Assembly: GCA_958427375.1 (NCBI GenBank)
Contig: CAUABY010000006.1
Coordinates: 1-22,649 of the forward strand
Source: an uncultured Eubacteriales bacterium
GTDB lineage: Bacteria > Bacillota > Clostridia > Oscillospirales > Oscillospiraceae
Length of the DNA stretch: 22,649 bases
Direction of reading: 5' to 3'
Positions 13,388 through 19,478 of the stretch are shown here, in pieces. Numbering within the stretch: position 1 is the first letter of the stretch; each line of letters starts with the position of its first letter. The position numbers and the translations under genes were made by a program. A model generated the notes under the pieces. The model saw nothing but the letters and a program-made list of their open reading frames with translations, did not search any database and had not been told where the DNA came from.

Positions 13388-14650
13388 ATGTCTGCTAAAA
13401 AATTCTTCAAAAACTACTGGTTTATTCTGAGCATGCTCGTGGCGATTATCGCCGGCTGCATCACCGGCGCTTACTGGCCTGGCGCCACCGCACTTGAGCC
13501 GCTTGGCACTGTGTTTATAAACATGATGTTCTGCGTGGTCGTGCCCATGGTGTTCTGCTCCATAGCCTCCGCCGTGGCGAACATGGGTTCCGCCCGCCGC
13601 GCGGGCAAGGTCATCGGCGTGACCGTTGCCACCTTTGCCGTGACAGCCGCCATCGCCGCCGTCATCATGTACATAGTTGTGCGCTGCATCCCGCTTGTCC
13701 AGGGAGACTATGTTGTCACCGAGGGCGAAATAGGCGCAACCCTGGGCGTGTCTGACATGATAGTCAACTTCTTCACCAAGCCCGACTTTGCCGAGCTTTG
13801 GAGCCGCAGAGCTATCCTGCCCCTCATCGTGGCCGCTGTTATCTTCGGCTTCGGCATCCAGCTCTCCGGCGGCGCGGAGACCAAGACCGCGCAGCTTCTT
13901 GACGATATAACCAGGTGCATCATGAAAACCGTCAAGATTATCACCTACTACGCGCCCATCGGCTTCTTCGGTTTCTTCGCCTGCCTCGTCGCTACTTACG
14001 GCCCTGAGCTCATCGGCGACTACAGCCGCACTCTCATCATATTCTATGTGATGTGCTTCGTGTACCTGCTCATCTCCGCCCCCATCTATGCCCGCTTCGG
14101 CGGCGGCAAGGGCGCGGCCAAGGTCATGTTCAAGCACCTCTTCCGCCCGGCGGTCACCTCCTTCGGCACCTGCTCCTCCGTTGCTACTATCCCCACCAAC
14201 ATGGAAGTCGCTGAGGAGAGCGGCATCTCCAAGGAAGTCTCCGACATCGTTCTGCCTCTCGGCGCAACGATGCACATGGACGGCTCGGCAATGAGCGCCA
14301 TCATCAAGGTCGCTTTCCTCTTCGGCATCTTCGGTCAGGACTTCACCACCGGCCGCGCCATCCTCGCCATCATCGTGGCGGTGTTCTCCTCCGTTGCCAT
14401 GTCCGGTATCCCCGGCGGCGGCGGCACGGGCGAGCTTGTTGTCTGCACCATCTTCTTCCCAGACCAGCTCGCGATTGCCTACCCCATCGCCCTCGCGCTC
14501 GGCAACCTCGTCGATCCCCCCGCGACCATGGTCAATGCCGCCGGCGACTATGTTGTCTCTTTCATTGTCTCCCGCTATGTTGACGGCAAGGATTGGCTGC
14601 AAAAGAAGCTGCACCTGAACGTCACGGCAGACGAGAGCGCAAACGAATAA
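13388..14650 (+). CDS. Dicarboxylate/amino acid:cation symporter, SDF (DAACS) family
   Basis: A 420-residue polytopic membrane protein of the GltP/DctA/SstT superfamily, which takes up glutamate, aspartate, dicarboxylates or serine/threonine with Na+ or H+. Diagnostic segments are the serine-rich hairpin TSFGTCSSVATIPTNMEVAE, the LPLGATMHMDGSAM motif, the second hairpin SGIPGGGGTGE, and NAAGDYVVSFIVSRY near the end. The canonical last-helix motif NRT.D is replaced by NAAGD, so the substrate may differ from aspartate/glutamate. AAGGAG precedes the ATG at 13388; an ATG at 13370 would precede the ribosome site and is not used. Regulation is likely through the palindrome in its promoter, and a strong terminator follows. 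Confidence 0.94.
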   Translation: MSAKKFFKNYWFILSMLVAIIAGCITGAYWPGATALEPLGTVFINMMFCVVVPMVFCSIASAVANMGSARRAGKVIGVTVATFAVTAAIAAVIMYIVVRCIPLVQGDYVVTEGEIGATLGVSDMIVNFFTKPDFAELWSRRAILPLIVAAVIFGFGIQLSGGAETKTAQLLDDITRCIMKTVKIITYYAPIGFFGFFACLVATYGPELIGDYSRTLIIFYVMCFVYLLISAPIYARFGGGKGAAKVMFKHLFRPAVTSFGTCSSVATIPTNMEVAEESGISKEVSDIVLPLGATMHMDGSAMSAIIKVAFLFGIFGQDFTTGRAILAIIVAVFSSVAMSGIPGGGGTGELVVCTIFFPDQLAIAYPIALALGNLVDPPATMVNAAGDYVVSFIVSRYVDGKDWLQKKLHLNVTADESANE

Positions 14651-14685
14651 AATAAATACCACGATGAGAAGAACTGCGTAAACTG

Positions 14686-14716
14686 ACGGCGCGCCCTGTT
14701 CAAGGCGCGCCGTTTT
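14686..14716 (+). terminator. Rho-independent terminator of the symporter gene
   Basis: ACGGCGCGCC (14686-14695) pairs perfectly with GGCGCGCCGT (14704-14713) across an 8-base loop, followed by TTT. The right arm is also the left end of the first 144-bp repeat, and a copy of that arm without its partner stands after the Noc-like gene. Confidence 0.85.
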
Positions 14717-14847
14717 GTAATTTCCACTGTTCAAAACCAAATTGAAGCCCGGCGCAGTGGGTTCAATTTGGAAAGGAAAACGGAGAGAGTATGGTGTAGC
14801 TTTCGCGGTCAAGCGGAAACGGAACGATGCTCTCTCCGTTTGACATG
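14704..14847. repeat. Upstream copy of a 144-bp structured direct repeat
   Basis: It aligns without gaps to 15749-15892, with 126 of 144 positions equal; six of the 18 differences fall in one 10-base block (14721-14730). Two hairpins are visible. Hairpin one is CCAAATTGAA/TTCAATTTGG (14737-14746 with 14762-14771), with an inner CCC/GGG. Hairpin two is a perfect 12-bp stem, AAACGGAGAGAG/CTCTCTCCGTTT (14778-14789 with 14830-14841), enclosing a conserved 40-base internal segment with its own small stem. No protein is encoded. Confidence 0.85.
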
Positions 14848-14848
14848 G
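14733..14848 (-). ncRNA. Candidate small RNA in the upstream repeat, minus strand
   Basis: Read on the minus strand, hairpin two comes first and hairpin one last. Hairpin one is followed by TTTT (plus 14733-14736), the arrangement of a small RNA with its own terminator. The upstream promoter is poor: TAGACT and CATAAA on the minus strand with a 17-base spacer, around plus 14872-14900. Transcription is not shown by the sequence. Confidence 0.2.
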
Positions 14849-14929
14849 GCGCTTCGATTCATTTCGTGTCCTTTTTTATGCTTTTCGGTGTAATCTAAGT
14901 CTACAGCCGAGATAAAGGAGGAATTTTAC

Positions 14930-15742
14930 ATGCAGGCATTACGGACAAGGCCCGGACTGCGCCGGGGCGGAATAAGCTATATCAGTATTGACAGCATTTC
15001 AACCTGTCCCGTTCAGGCGAGAAAGGTTTTTGATGAGCAGGCGCTTGCAGAATTGGCGGAGAGCATTAAGAGCTATGGTATTTTGAATCCGCTGACCGTG
15101 CGCGCCAGAAGCGGAAAGTATGAGCTTGTCGCCGGGGAGCGGCGGCTTCGTGCGGCGCGGCTCGCGGGGCTCAACGAGGTGCCCTGCATTATTATAGACG
15201 TGAACATGGAGGACGCGAGCCTGATCTCGCTGATAGAGAACCTTCAGCGGCAGGACTTGGACTTCATCGAGGAGGCAAACGGGATAAGCCAGCTTATAAG
15301 CATGTTCGGCATGAGTCAGGAAGAGGCCGCGCGGCGCATCGGCAAGTCCCAGTCGGCGGTTGCCAACAAGCTGAGACTGCTCAAGCTCCCGCCGGATGTG
15401 CTGGACAGCCTGCGTGAAAATTCACTCACCGAGCGCCATGGCCGCGCGCTTTTGCGCCTGCCCTCGCCCGACGAGCAGCGCGCCGCGCTCAAATACATAG
15501 CGGAGAATGAACTCAACGTCGCCGCGGCCGAGCGGTATATTGAGGCGCTTCTGGAAAGAGCCGAGGCCGCGCCGGACAAGCCGGAGCCCCGCCGCACGCT
15601 CGTGCTCAAGGATGTGCGCATCTTTCTAAACACCCTAACGCGCAGCATAGACATGATGAAGCAGGGCGGCATAGACGCGGGGCTTGAGCGCGAGGAGACT
15701 GCCGATTCCCTGATACTGAAAATATCCATCCCCAAGGGCTGA
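14930..15742 (+). CDS. noc: ParB/Spo0J-family DNA-binding protein, Noc-like
   Basis: A 270-residue protein with the ParB/Noc layout. An N-terminal CTP-binding domain carries VAGERRLRAARLAG (GERR at 69-72) and ENLQRQDL (103-110). The helix-turn-helix domain includes MSQEEAARRIGKSQSAVANK (128-147). A C-terminal dimerisation domain follows. The recognition region QSAVANKLRLLKLP and the ERH before GRALL match Noc (Gln, Lys, Lys, Arg at the positions I recall as separating Noc from ParB), so nucleoid occlusion is the better guess than chromosome partition. No parA neighbours it, as expected for Noc. An N-terminal membrane-binding amphipathic helix of the Bacillus kind is not obvious. AAAGGAGG lies 8 bases before the ATG. 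The gene is flanked by 144-bp direct repeats. Confidence 0.85.
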   Translation: MQALRTRPGLRRGGISYISIDSISTCPVQARKVFDEQALAELAESIKSYGILNPLTVRARSGKYELVAGERRLRAARLAGLNEVPCIIIDVNMEDASLISLIENLQRQDLDFIEEANGISQLISMFGMSQEEAARRIGKSQSAVANKLRLLKLPPDVLDSLRENSLTERHGRALLRLPSPDEQRAALKYIAENELNVAAAERYIEALLERAEAAPDKPEPRRTLVLKDVRIFLNTLTRSIDMMKQGGIDAGLEREETADSLILKISIPKG

Positions 15743-15748
15743 GAAGAG

Positions 15749-15892
15749 GGCGCGCCGTTTTGTAAATTCAATATCTCAAAACCAAATTGAAGCCCAGCGC
15801 GGTGGGTTCAATTTGGGGAGGAAAACTGAGAGAGTATGGTGTAGTTTTCGCGGCCGAGCGGAAACGGAGCGATGCTCTCTCTGCTTGACGTG
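15749..15892. repeat. Downstream copy of the 144-bp structured direct repeat
   Basis: It begins 6 bases after the stop of the Noc-like gene and matches 14704-14847 at 126 of 144 positions with no gaps. Hairpin one (15782-15791 with 15807-15816) is fully kept. Hairpin two (15823-15834 with 15875-15886) keeps a 7-bp GAGAGAG/CTCTCTC core, but its base has two mismatches. The first bases GGCGCGCCGTTTTG equal a terminator right arm whose left arm is absent here. Confidence 0.85.
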
Positions 15893-15912
15893 CATAGTAC
15901 AAGCCGCCCCGG
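15778..15912 (-). ncRNA. Candidate small RNA in the downstream repeat, minus strand
   Basis: A minus-strand promoter (TTGGTA at 15941-15946, TATAAT at 15919-15924, 16-base spacer) would start transcription near 15912. The RNA would contain both hairpins and end at hairpin one followed by TTTT (plus 15778-15781), giving about 135 nt. It would be antisense to nothing except the intergenic region. The call rests on structure and signals only. Confidence 0.3.
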
Positions 15913-15972
15913 CATTATATTATAGTTGACGGACGTTTGATACCAACTAATAATACCGGGGCGGTGATTTTT
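15904..15972 (+). terminator. Long hairpin with T6 overlapping the next gene's ribosome site
   Basis: CCGCCCCGG-C-ATTAT (15904-15918) pairs with ATAAT-A-CCGGGGCGG (15950-15964), 14 pairs and one mismatch, with a 31-base loop. TTTTTT follows at 15968-15973. The right arm contains GGGGCGG, the only ribosome site available to the gene at 15974. Readthrough RNA from upstream would therefore be terminated or translationally masked, whereas RNA from the promoter inside the hairpin would lack the left arm. Confidence 0.5.
15926..15954 (+). promoter_or_regulatory. Promoter of the PRC-barrel gene, inside the hairpin
   Basis: TTGACG (15926-15931) is followed after 17 bases by AATAAT (15949-15954), or after 16 by TAATAA. 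Transcription would begin near 15961, only about 13 bases before the ATG at 15974. A divergent minus-strand promoter (15919-15946) overlaps it. Confidence 0.5.
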
Positions 15973-15973
15973 T

Positions 15974-16252
15974 ATGATTTCGTACTTTTCCGATTTGAGA
16001 TACAAAGAGGTCATTGACGTACACTCCGGCTTTCGGCTGGGCTATGTGTGCGACGCGGAGTTTGACAGCGCTGAGGGACGGCTCATCTCGCTTATCACGC
16101 CGGGCAGGGCGCGCTTTTTCGGGCTTTTTGGCCGCGAGGACGATTATGTTCTCCCGTGGCACTGCATTGTGCGCATAGGCAGCGATATCATCCTCATCGA
16201 CGCGAAGGAGGATTTGCCGCGCCGAAAGCGCAGGAAAAATCCGCTGATGTGA
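15974..16252 (+). CDS. YlmC/YmxH-family PRC-barrel sporulation protein
   Basis: A 92-residue single-domain protein: MISYFSDLRYKEVIDVHSG, then GYVCDAEFD, and a hydrophobic beta stretch VLPWHCIVRIGSDIILID, ending in a basic tail (PRRKRRKNP). This is the PRC-barrel pattern of the small YlmC/YmxH proteins found in endospore formers; their molecular role is not settled. The start at 15974 follows GGGGCGGTGATTTTTT. Its presence is one of the reasons to place the window in a spore-forming clostridial lineage. Confidence 0.88.
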   Translation: MISYFSDLRYKEVIDVHSGFRLGYVCDAEFDSAEGRLISLITPGRARFFGLFGREDDYVLPWHCIVRIGSDIILIDAKEDLPRRKRRKNPLM

Positions 16253-16282
16253 GTATTTAACAGGGATAAGCTGATATTTTTC

Positions 16283-16311
16283 TTTTCAAAGCGGTAAATA
16301 TGAAGTATAAT
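16283..16311 (+). promoter_or_regulatory. Promoter of hflX
   Basis: TTTTCA (16283-16288) and a perfect TATAAT (16306-16311) are 17 bases apart. The transcript should start near 16318, ten bases before AGAGG (16328-16332). This geometry favours a translation start near 16343. Confidence 0.6.
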
Positions 16312-16342
16312 ATACTAACTTTACTGTAGAGGATGAGAAAAA

Positions 16343-17647
16343 ATAGCGATAGATACTGAAAACAAAAAAGAGCGCGCGGCACTGGCGGGGCTGTCCGCCG
16401 CGAGTATGGATGAGCACGAGCGCTCGACTGATATATCCATGGAGGAGCTTGCCGCGCTTGTGGAGACCGCTGGGGGAGAGACCGTGGCTATGATGATACA
16501 AAACCGCGCCACGCCTGAGCCGCGCAGCTTCATCGGCGACGGCAAGGTGCAGGAGCTGAAAGCCATCATCGAGGCCAATGACTGCGACCTTGCGGTGTTC
16601 GACAATGAATTGAGCCCGTCCCAGATGCGCGTTTTGAGCGAGGAGCTGGGCGTGAAGGTGCTCGACCGCTCAGGGCTTATCCTTGACATCTTTGCCCAGC
16701 GTGCGCAGACGCGCGAGGGCAAACTGCAGGTGGAGCTGGCGCAGTACAAATACCTCCTGCCGCGCCTGACCGGTATGTGGACGCACCTTGTCCGGCAGAC
16801 CGCGGCGGGCGGCTCGTCGCCAATCGGCACACGTGGCCCCGGCGAGACCCAGCTTGAGACTGACCGCCGCCATATCCGCCGCAAGATACAAAAGCTTGAG
16901 GAGGAGCTTGCCGCGGTGCGCAAAGTGCGCAGCACTCAGCGCCGCCGCCGCGAGAAGAACGAGGCGGCGGTGGTGGCGCTCGTGGGCTACACCAACGCGG
17001 GCAAGTCCACGCTCTTAAACTGCCTGACGGGGGACAGCATCCCGGCAAACGACAGGCTCTTTGACACGCTCGACACCACCACACGCAGACTGCGGCTCGA
17101 CGAGACGCAGGAGGTGCTCATCTCCGACACTGTCGGCTTCATCCGCAAGCTGCCCACGCACCTTGTCGAGGCTTTCAAGGCCACCTTGGAGGAGCTGAAG
17201 TACGCGGACGTGCTTTTGCACGTTATAGACATCTCAAACCCTGAGTGGGAGGAGCAGGCACGCGTGGTTGACGAGCTCATCCGTCAGCTCGGCGCGGAAA
17301 TCACGCCCTGCATCCGCGTTTACAATAAGTGCGACAGGTATTTCGGCATACTCCCGCATGGGGAGGACGTAATCTGCCTCTCCGCGAAGTCCGGCGAGGG
17401 CGCGGACAGGTTGGTGGAGAAGCTCAGGGAGATGCTGGGCAGGAGCAAGCGGCGCGTCGTGCTCAATGTGCCGTACGCAAACGCGGGAATCATAGACCTG
17501 CTCAAGCGCGAGGCGAGCGTTTCCCGCATGGAGTATACTGACGCGGGGATTGAGGTAGAAACCGTGGTAACGCCGGAGCTTTTCGGCCGCGTCAAGGACT
17601 ATATCCCCGGCTATACCGAGCCTAAAGAGGAGTGGGAGGATGACTGA
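16343..17647 (+). CDS. hflX: Ribosome-associated GTPase HflX, apparently with an AUA start
   Basis: HflX binds the large ribosomal subunit and splits or rescues stalled ribosomes. The product has the N-terminal HflX domain, the RGPGETQLE motif, a coiled coil with Arg-rich end, and the G domain: G1 GYTNAGKST, G3 DTVGF, G4 NKCD, G5 SAK. The first ATG is 16406, but it has no ribosome site and would drop a coding-like stretch, TENKKERAALAGLSAAS, similar to the beginnings of HflX proteins I recall. In frame upstream, only ATA 16343 and ATA 16349 (and two CTG) precede the stop at 16334-16336. ATA 16343 is 10 bases after AGAGG. I give 16343 as the likely start (434 residues); 16406 is the conservative choice (413). 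The stop overlaps the next gene by 8 bases. Confidence 0.93.
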   Translation: MAIDTENKKERAALAGLSAASMDEHERSTDISMEELAALVETAGGETVAMMIQNRATPEPRSFIGDGKVQELKAIIEANDCDLAVFDNELSPSQMRVLSEELGVKVLDRSGLILDIFAQRAQTREGKLQVELAQYKYLLPRLTGMWTHLVRQTAAGGSSPIGTRGPGETQLETDRRHIRRKIQKLEEELAAVRKVRSTQRRRREKNEAAVVALVGYTNAGKSTLLNCLTGDSIPANDRLFDTLDTTTRRLRLDETQEVLISDTVGFIRKLPTHLVEAFKATLEELKYADVLLHVIDISNPEWEEQARVVDELIRQLGAEITPCIRVYNKCDRYFGILPHGEDVICLSAKSGEGADRLVEKLREMLGRSKRRVVLNVPYANAGIIDLLKREASVSRMEYTDAGIEVETVVTPELFGRVKDYIPGYTEPKEEWEDD

Positions 17648-18266
17648 GTATTATATCCCCACTGAGCCCGGTGAAAGCGAGCTTGTTGAAAAGCGCTCGC
17701 GCTTTCTCGGCCACGTGAGGCGCGTTGAGAGCGAGGACGCGGCGCGCGAATTTATCGCGGAGATGAAGAAAACCTACTATGACGCGCGCCACAACTGCTG
17801 GTGCTACATCATCCGCGGCGGCGCCGAGCGCTACAGTGACGACGGCGAGCCGCAGGGCACGGCGGGCATACCCATGCTTGAGGTTTTTCGCCGCGAGGGT
17901 ATAGAAAACGTGGTCTGTGTTGTCACGCGCTACTTCGGCGGGGTGCTTTTGGGCACCGGCGGACTTTTGCGCGCCTACACCAAGAGCGCCAAGGACGCGC
18001 TGGACGCCGCCGGTGTGTCCGTTGTGCGCCGCTGGGTCGAGCTTGACCTGCCCTGCACATACGCGCAGAGCGAGCGCATGAAGCAGGAGGTAAGCGCGGC
18101 GGGCGGCATAGTTTCCGACTTGGAGTACTCGGACAAGGTGATTATAAAAGCGCTCGTGCCGGAAGAGGGCGCGGCGGACTTTTCCGCGCGCATTTTCGAC
18201 GTCAGCGCGGGGAGCGTAACGGCGGCGGTAAAGGGCGAGAGCTTCCGCGCCGTGCCGCTTAGATAA
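17640..18266 (+). CDS. YigZ/IMPACT-family protein
   Basis: A 208-residue protein of the YigZ/YvyE family. The N-terminal UPF0029 (IMPACT) domain shows EKRSRFLGH near the start, then ARHNCWCYIIRGG, the YSDDGEPQGTAG motif at about 65-76, and TRYFGGVLLGTGGLLRAY at about 95-112. A ferredoxin-like C-terminal domain follows. The yeast homologue regulates the eIF2 kinase Gcn2; the bacterial role is not settled. Its ATG lies within the end of hflX (8-base overlap, with GAGGAG 8 bases upstream), so it is translated from the same mRNA. Confidence 0.93.
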   Translation: MTEYYIPTEPGESELVEKRSRFLGHVRRVESEDAAREFIAEMKKTYYDARHNCWCYIIRGGAERYSDDGEPQGTAGIPMLEVFRREGIENVVCVVTRYFGGVLLGTGGLLRAYTKSAKDALDAAGVSVVRRWVELDLPCTYAQSERMKQEVSAAGGIVSDLEYSDKVIIKALVPEEGAADFSARIFDVSAGSVTAAVKGESFRAVPLR

Positions 18267-18334
18267 AGGCGCTCAGCCCCGGCTTCGGTCAGGCGGAGAG
18301 CTATTTGGGAAAAAGTTTTCCGAAAAAAGAGGGA

Positions 18335-18363
18335 AATACAAAATCGCGTCGTATATGTATAAT
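18335..18363 (+). promoter_or_regulatory. Possible promoter of the dGTPase-dnaG-rpoD operon
   Basis: TATAAT at 18358-18363 is perfect; the -35 candidate AATACA (18335-18340, 17-base spacer) is poor. The 166-base gap after the YigZ gene also holds a small AGGGG/CCCCT hairpin (18364-18383). No clear terminator for the upstream operon is visible. Confidence 0.35.
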
Positions 18364-18432
18364 GAGGGGGAAAATAATGCCCCTGAATTGTCTATACGGC
18401 GCTTTTTATATGTTTGAGGGAGGCGGTTTTTC

Positions 18433-19437
18433 ATGGCGTGTCCCAGAGTTGAGCGGGAGAGGCTTGAGCATTACATAGTCGGCCCATACGGGGTGCTGTC
18501 GGAAAACTCCAAAGGACGCCTTGCGCCCGAAGAGGAGTGCGACGTGCGCTGCTGCTTTCAGCGCGATGTCGACCGCATCACGCACTCAAAGTCGTTTCGC
18601 CGCCTCAAGCACAAAACGCAGGTATTTCTCCAGCCGGAGGGGGACCATTACCGCACGCGCCTGACCCACACGCTGGAGGTCAGCCGCCTCGCGCGCACAG
18701 TGGCGCGCGCCCTCTGCCTCAATGAGGATTTGGCCGAGGCCATAGCGCTTGGCCACGACCTGGGGCACACGCCTTTCGGCCACGCGGGCGAACGCGCGCT
18801 CAACAAAATCTATCCCGGCGGCTTCAAGCACTATGAGCAGAGCCTGCGCGTAGTGGATATCTTGGAGCGCGATGGGCGCGGGCTCAACCTCTGCTGCGAG
18901 ACGCGCATGGGCATATTAAACCACACCCACGGCGCGCCGGACGATACGCTTGAGGCCACCTGTGTGCGCCTTTGCGACAGAATAGCATACGTCAACCACG
19001 ACCTTGACGATTCCATACGCGCCGGAATTTTGAAGGCGGACGAGGTGCCGGAGATTATCCGCAAAAACTGCGGCGAGAAAAACAGCACCCGCATCAACGC
19101 CATCATTACCGACTTAATCTCCAACAGCGGCGGCGGACAGCTTAAAATGTCGGAGAAGATGCAGGAGACTTTCAACTTCTTCCACTCGTTCATGTATTCC
19201 GACGTGTACACAAACCCCACTGCCAAGGGCGAGGAGAGCAAGGTTGAGGGCATATTGGCAAGCCTGTACGACTACTATACCAAGCATGCCGAGGCGCTGC
19301 CGGAGGATTACAGCGGCGTTATCGAGCGCGAGGGTATCGAGCGCGCGGCCTGCGATTATATCTCCGGCATGACTGACGGTTACGCCATGGAGAAGTACGG
19401 GGAACTGTTCATCCCCTTCGCGTGGACGGTTAAGTGA
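18433..19437 (+). CDS. dgt: Deoxyguanosinetriphosphate triphosphohydrolase-like HD protein
   Basis: A 334-residue HD-domain enzyme of the type that hydrolyses dNTPs to deoxynucleosides and triphosphate. The metal ligands are clear: His79 in RLTHTLEV, His108-Asp109 in GHDLGHTPFGHAGE, and Asp182 in LCDRIAYVNHD. The N-terminal RDVDRITHSKSFRRLKHKTQV and LQPEGDHYRTR are family hallmarks. Gram-positive members of this length are often allosteric and need not prefer dGTP. GGGAGGCGG precedes the ATG. It stands 41 bases upstream of dnaG, a common clostridial arrangement that links nucleotide control to replication start-up. Confidence 0.95.
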   Translation: MACPRVERERLEHYIVGPYGVLSENSKGRLAPEEECDVRCCFQRDVDRITHSKSFRRLKHKTQVFLQPEGDHYRTRLTHTLEVSRLARTVARALCLNEDLAEAIALGHDLGHTPFGHAGERALNKIYPGGFKHYEQSLRVVDILERDGRGLNLCCETRMGILNHTHGAPDDTLEATCVRLCDRIAYVNHDLDDSIRAGILKADEVPEIIRKNCGEKNSTRINAIITDLISNSGGGQLKMSEKMQETFNFFHSFMYSDVYTNPTAKGEESKVEGILASLYDYYTKHAEALPEDYSGVIEREGIERAACDYISGMTDGYAMEKYGELFIPFAWTVK

Positions 19438-19478
19438 CCGCCCCTTAAATAGGCTCTTGCAAGAAAGGAGGGCGCTTT

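Noticed and set aside
13277..14812. A 511-codon open frame opposite the symporter gene
   Set aside because: It exists because of high G+C codon structure. Its predicted product is Gly/Asp/Glu/His-rich without any domain, while the plus strand encodes a clear symporter.
14704..14847. Known riboswitch upstream of the Noc-like gene
   Set aside because: I compared by eye with the conserved cores of several common riboswitch classes from memory (THF, ZTP, fluoride) and saw no match. A second copy downstream of the same gene also argues against a simple leader switch.
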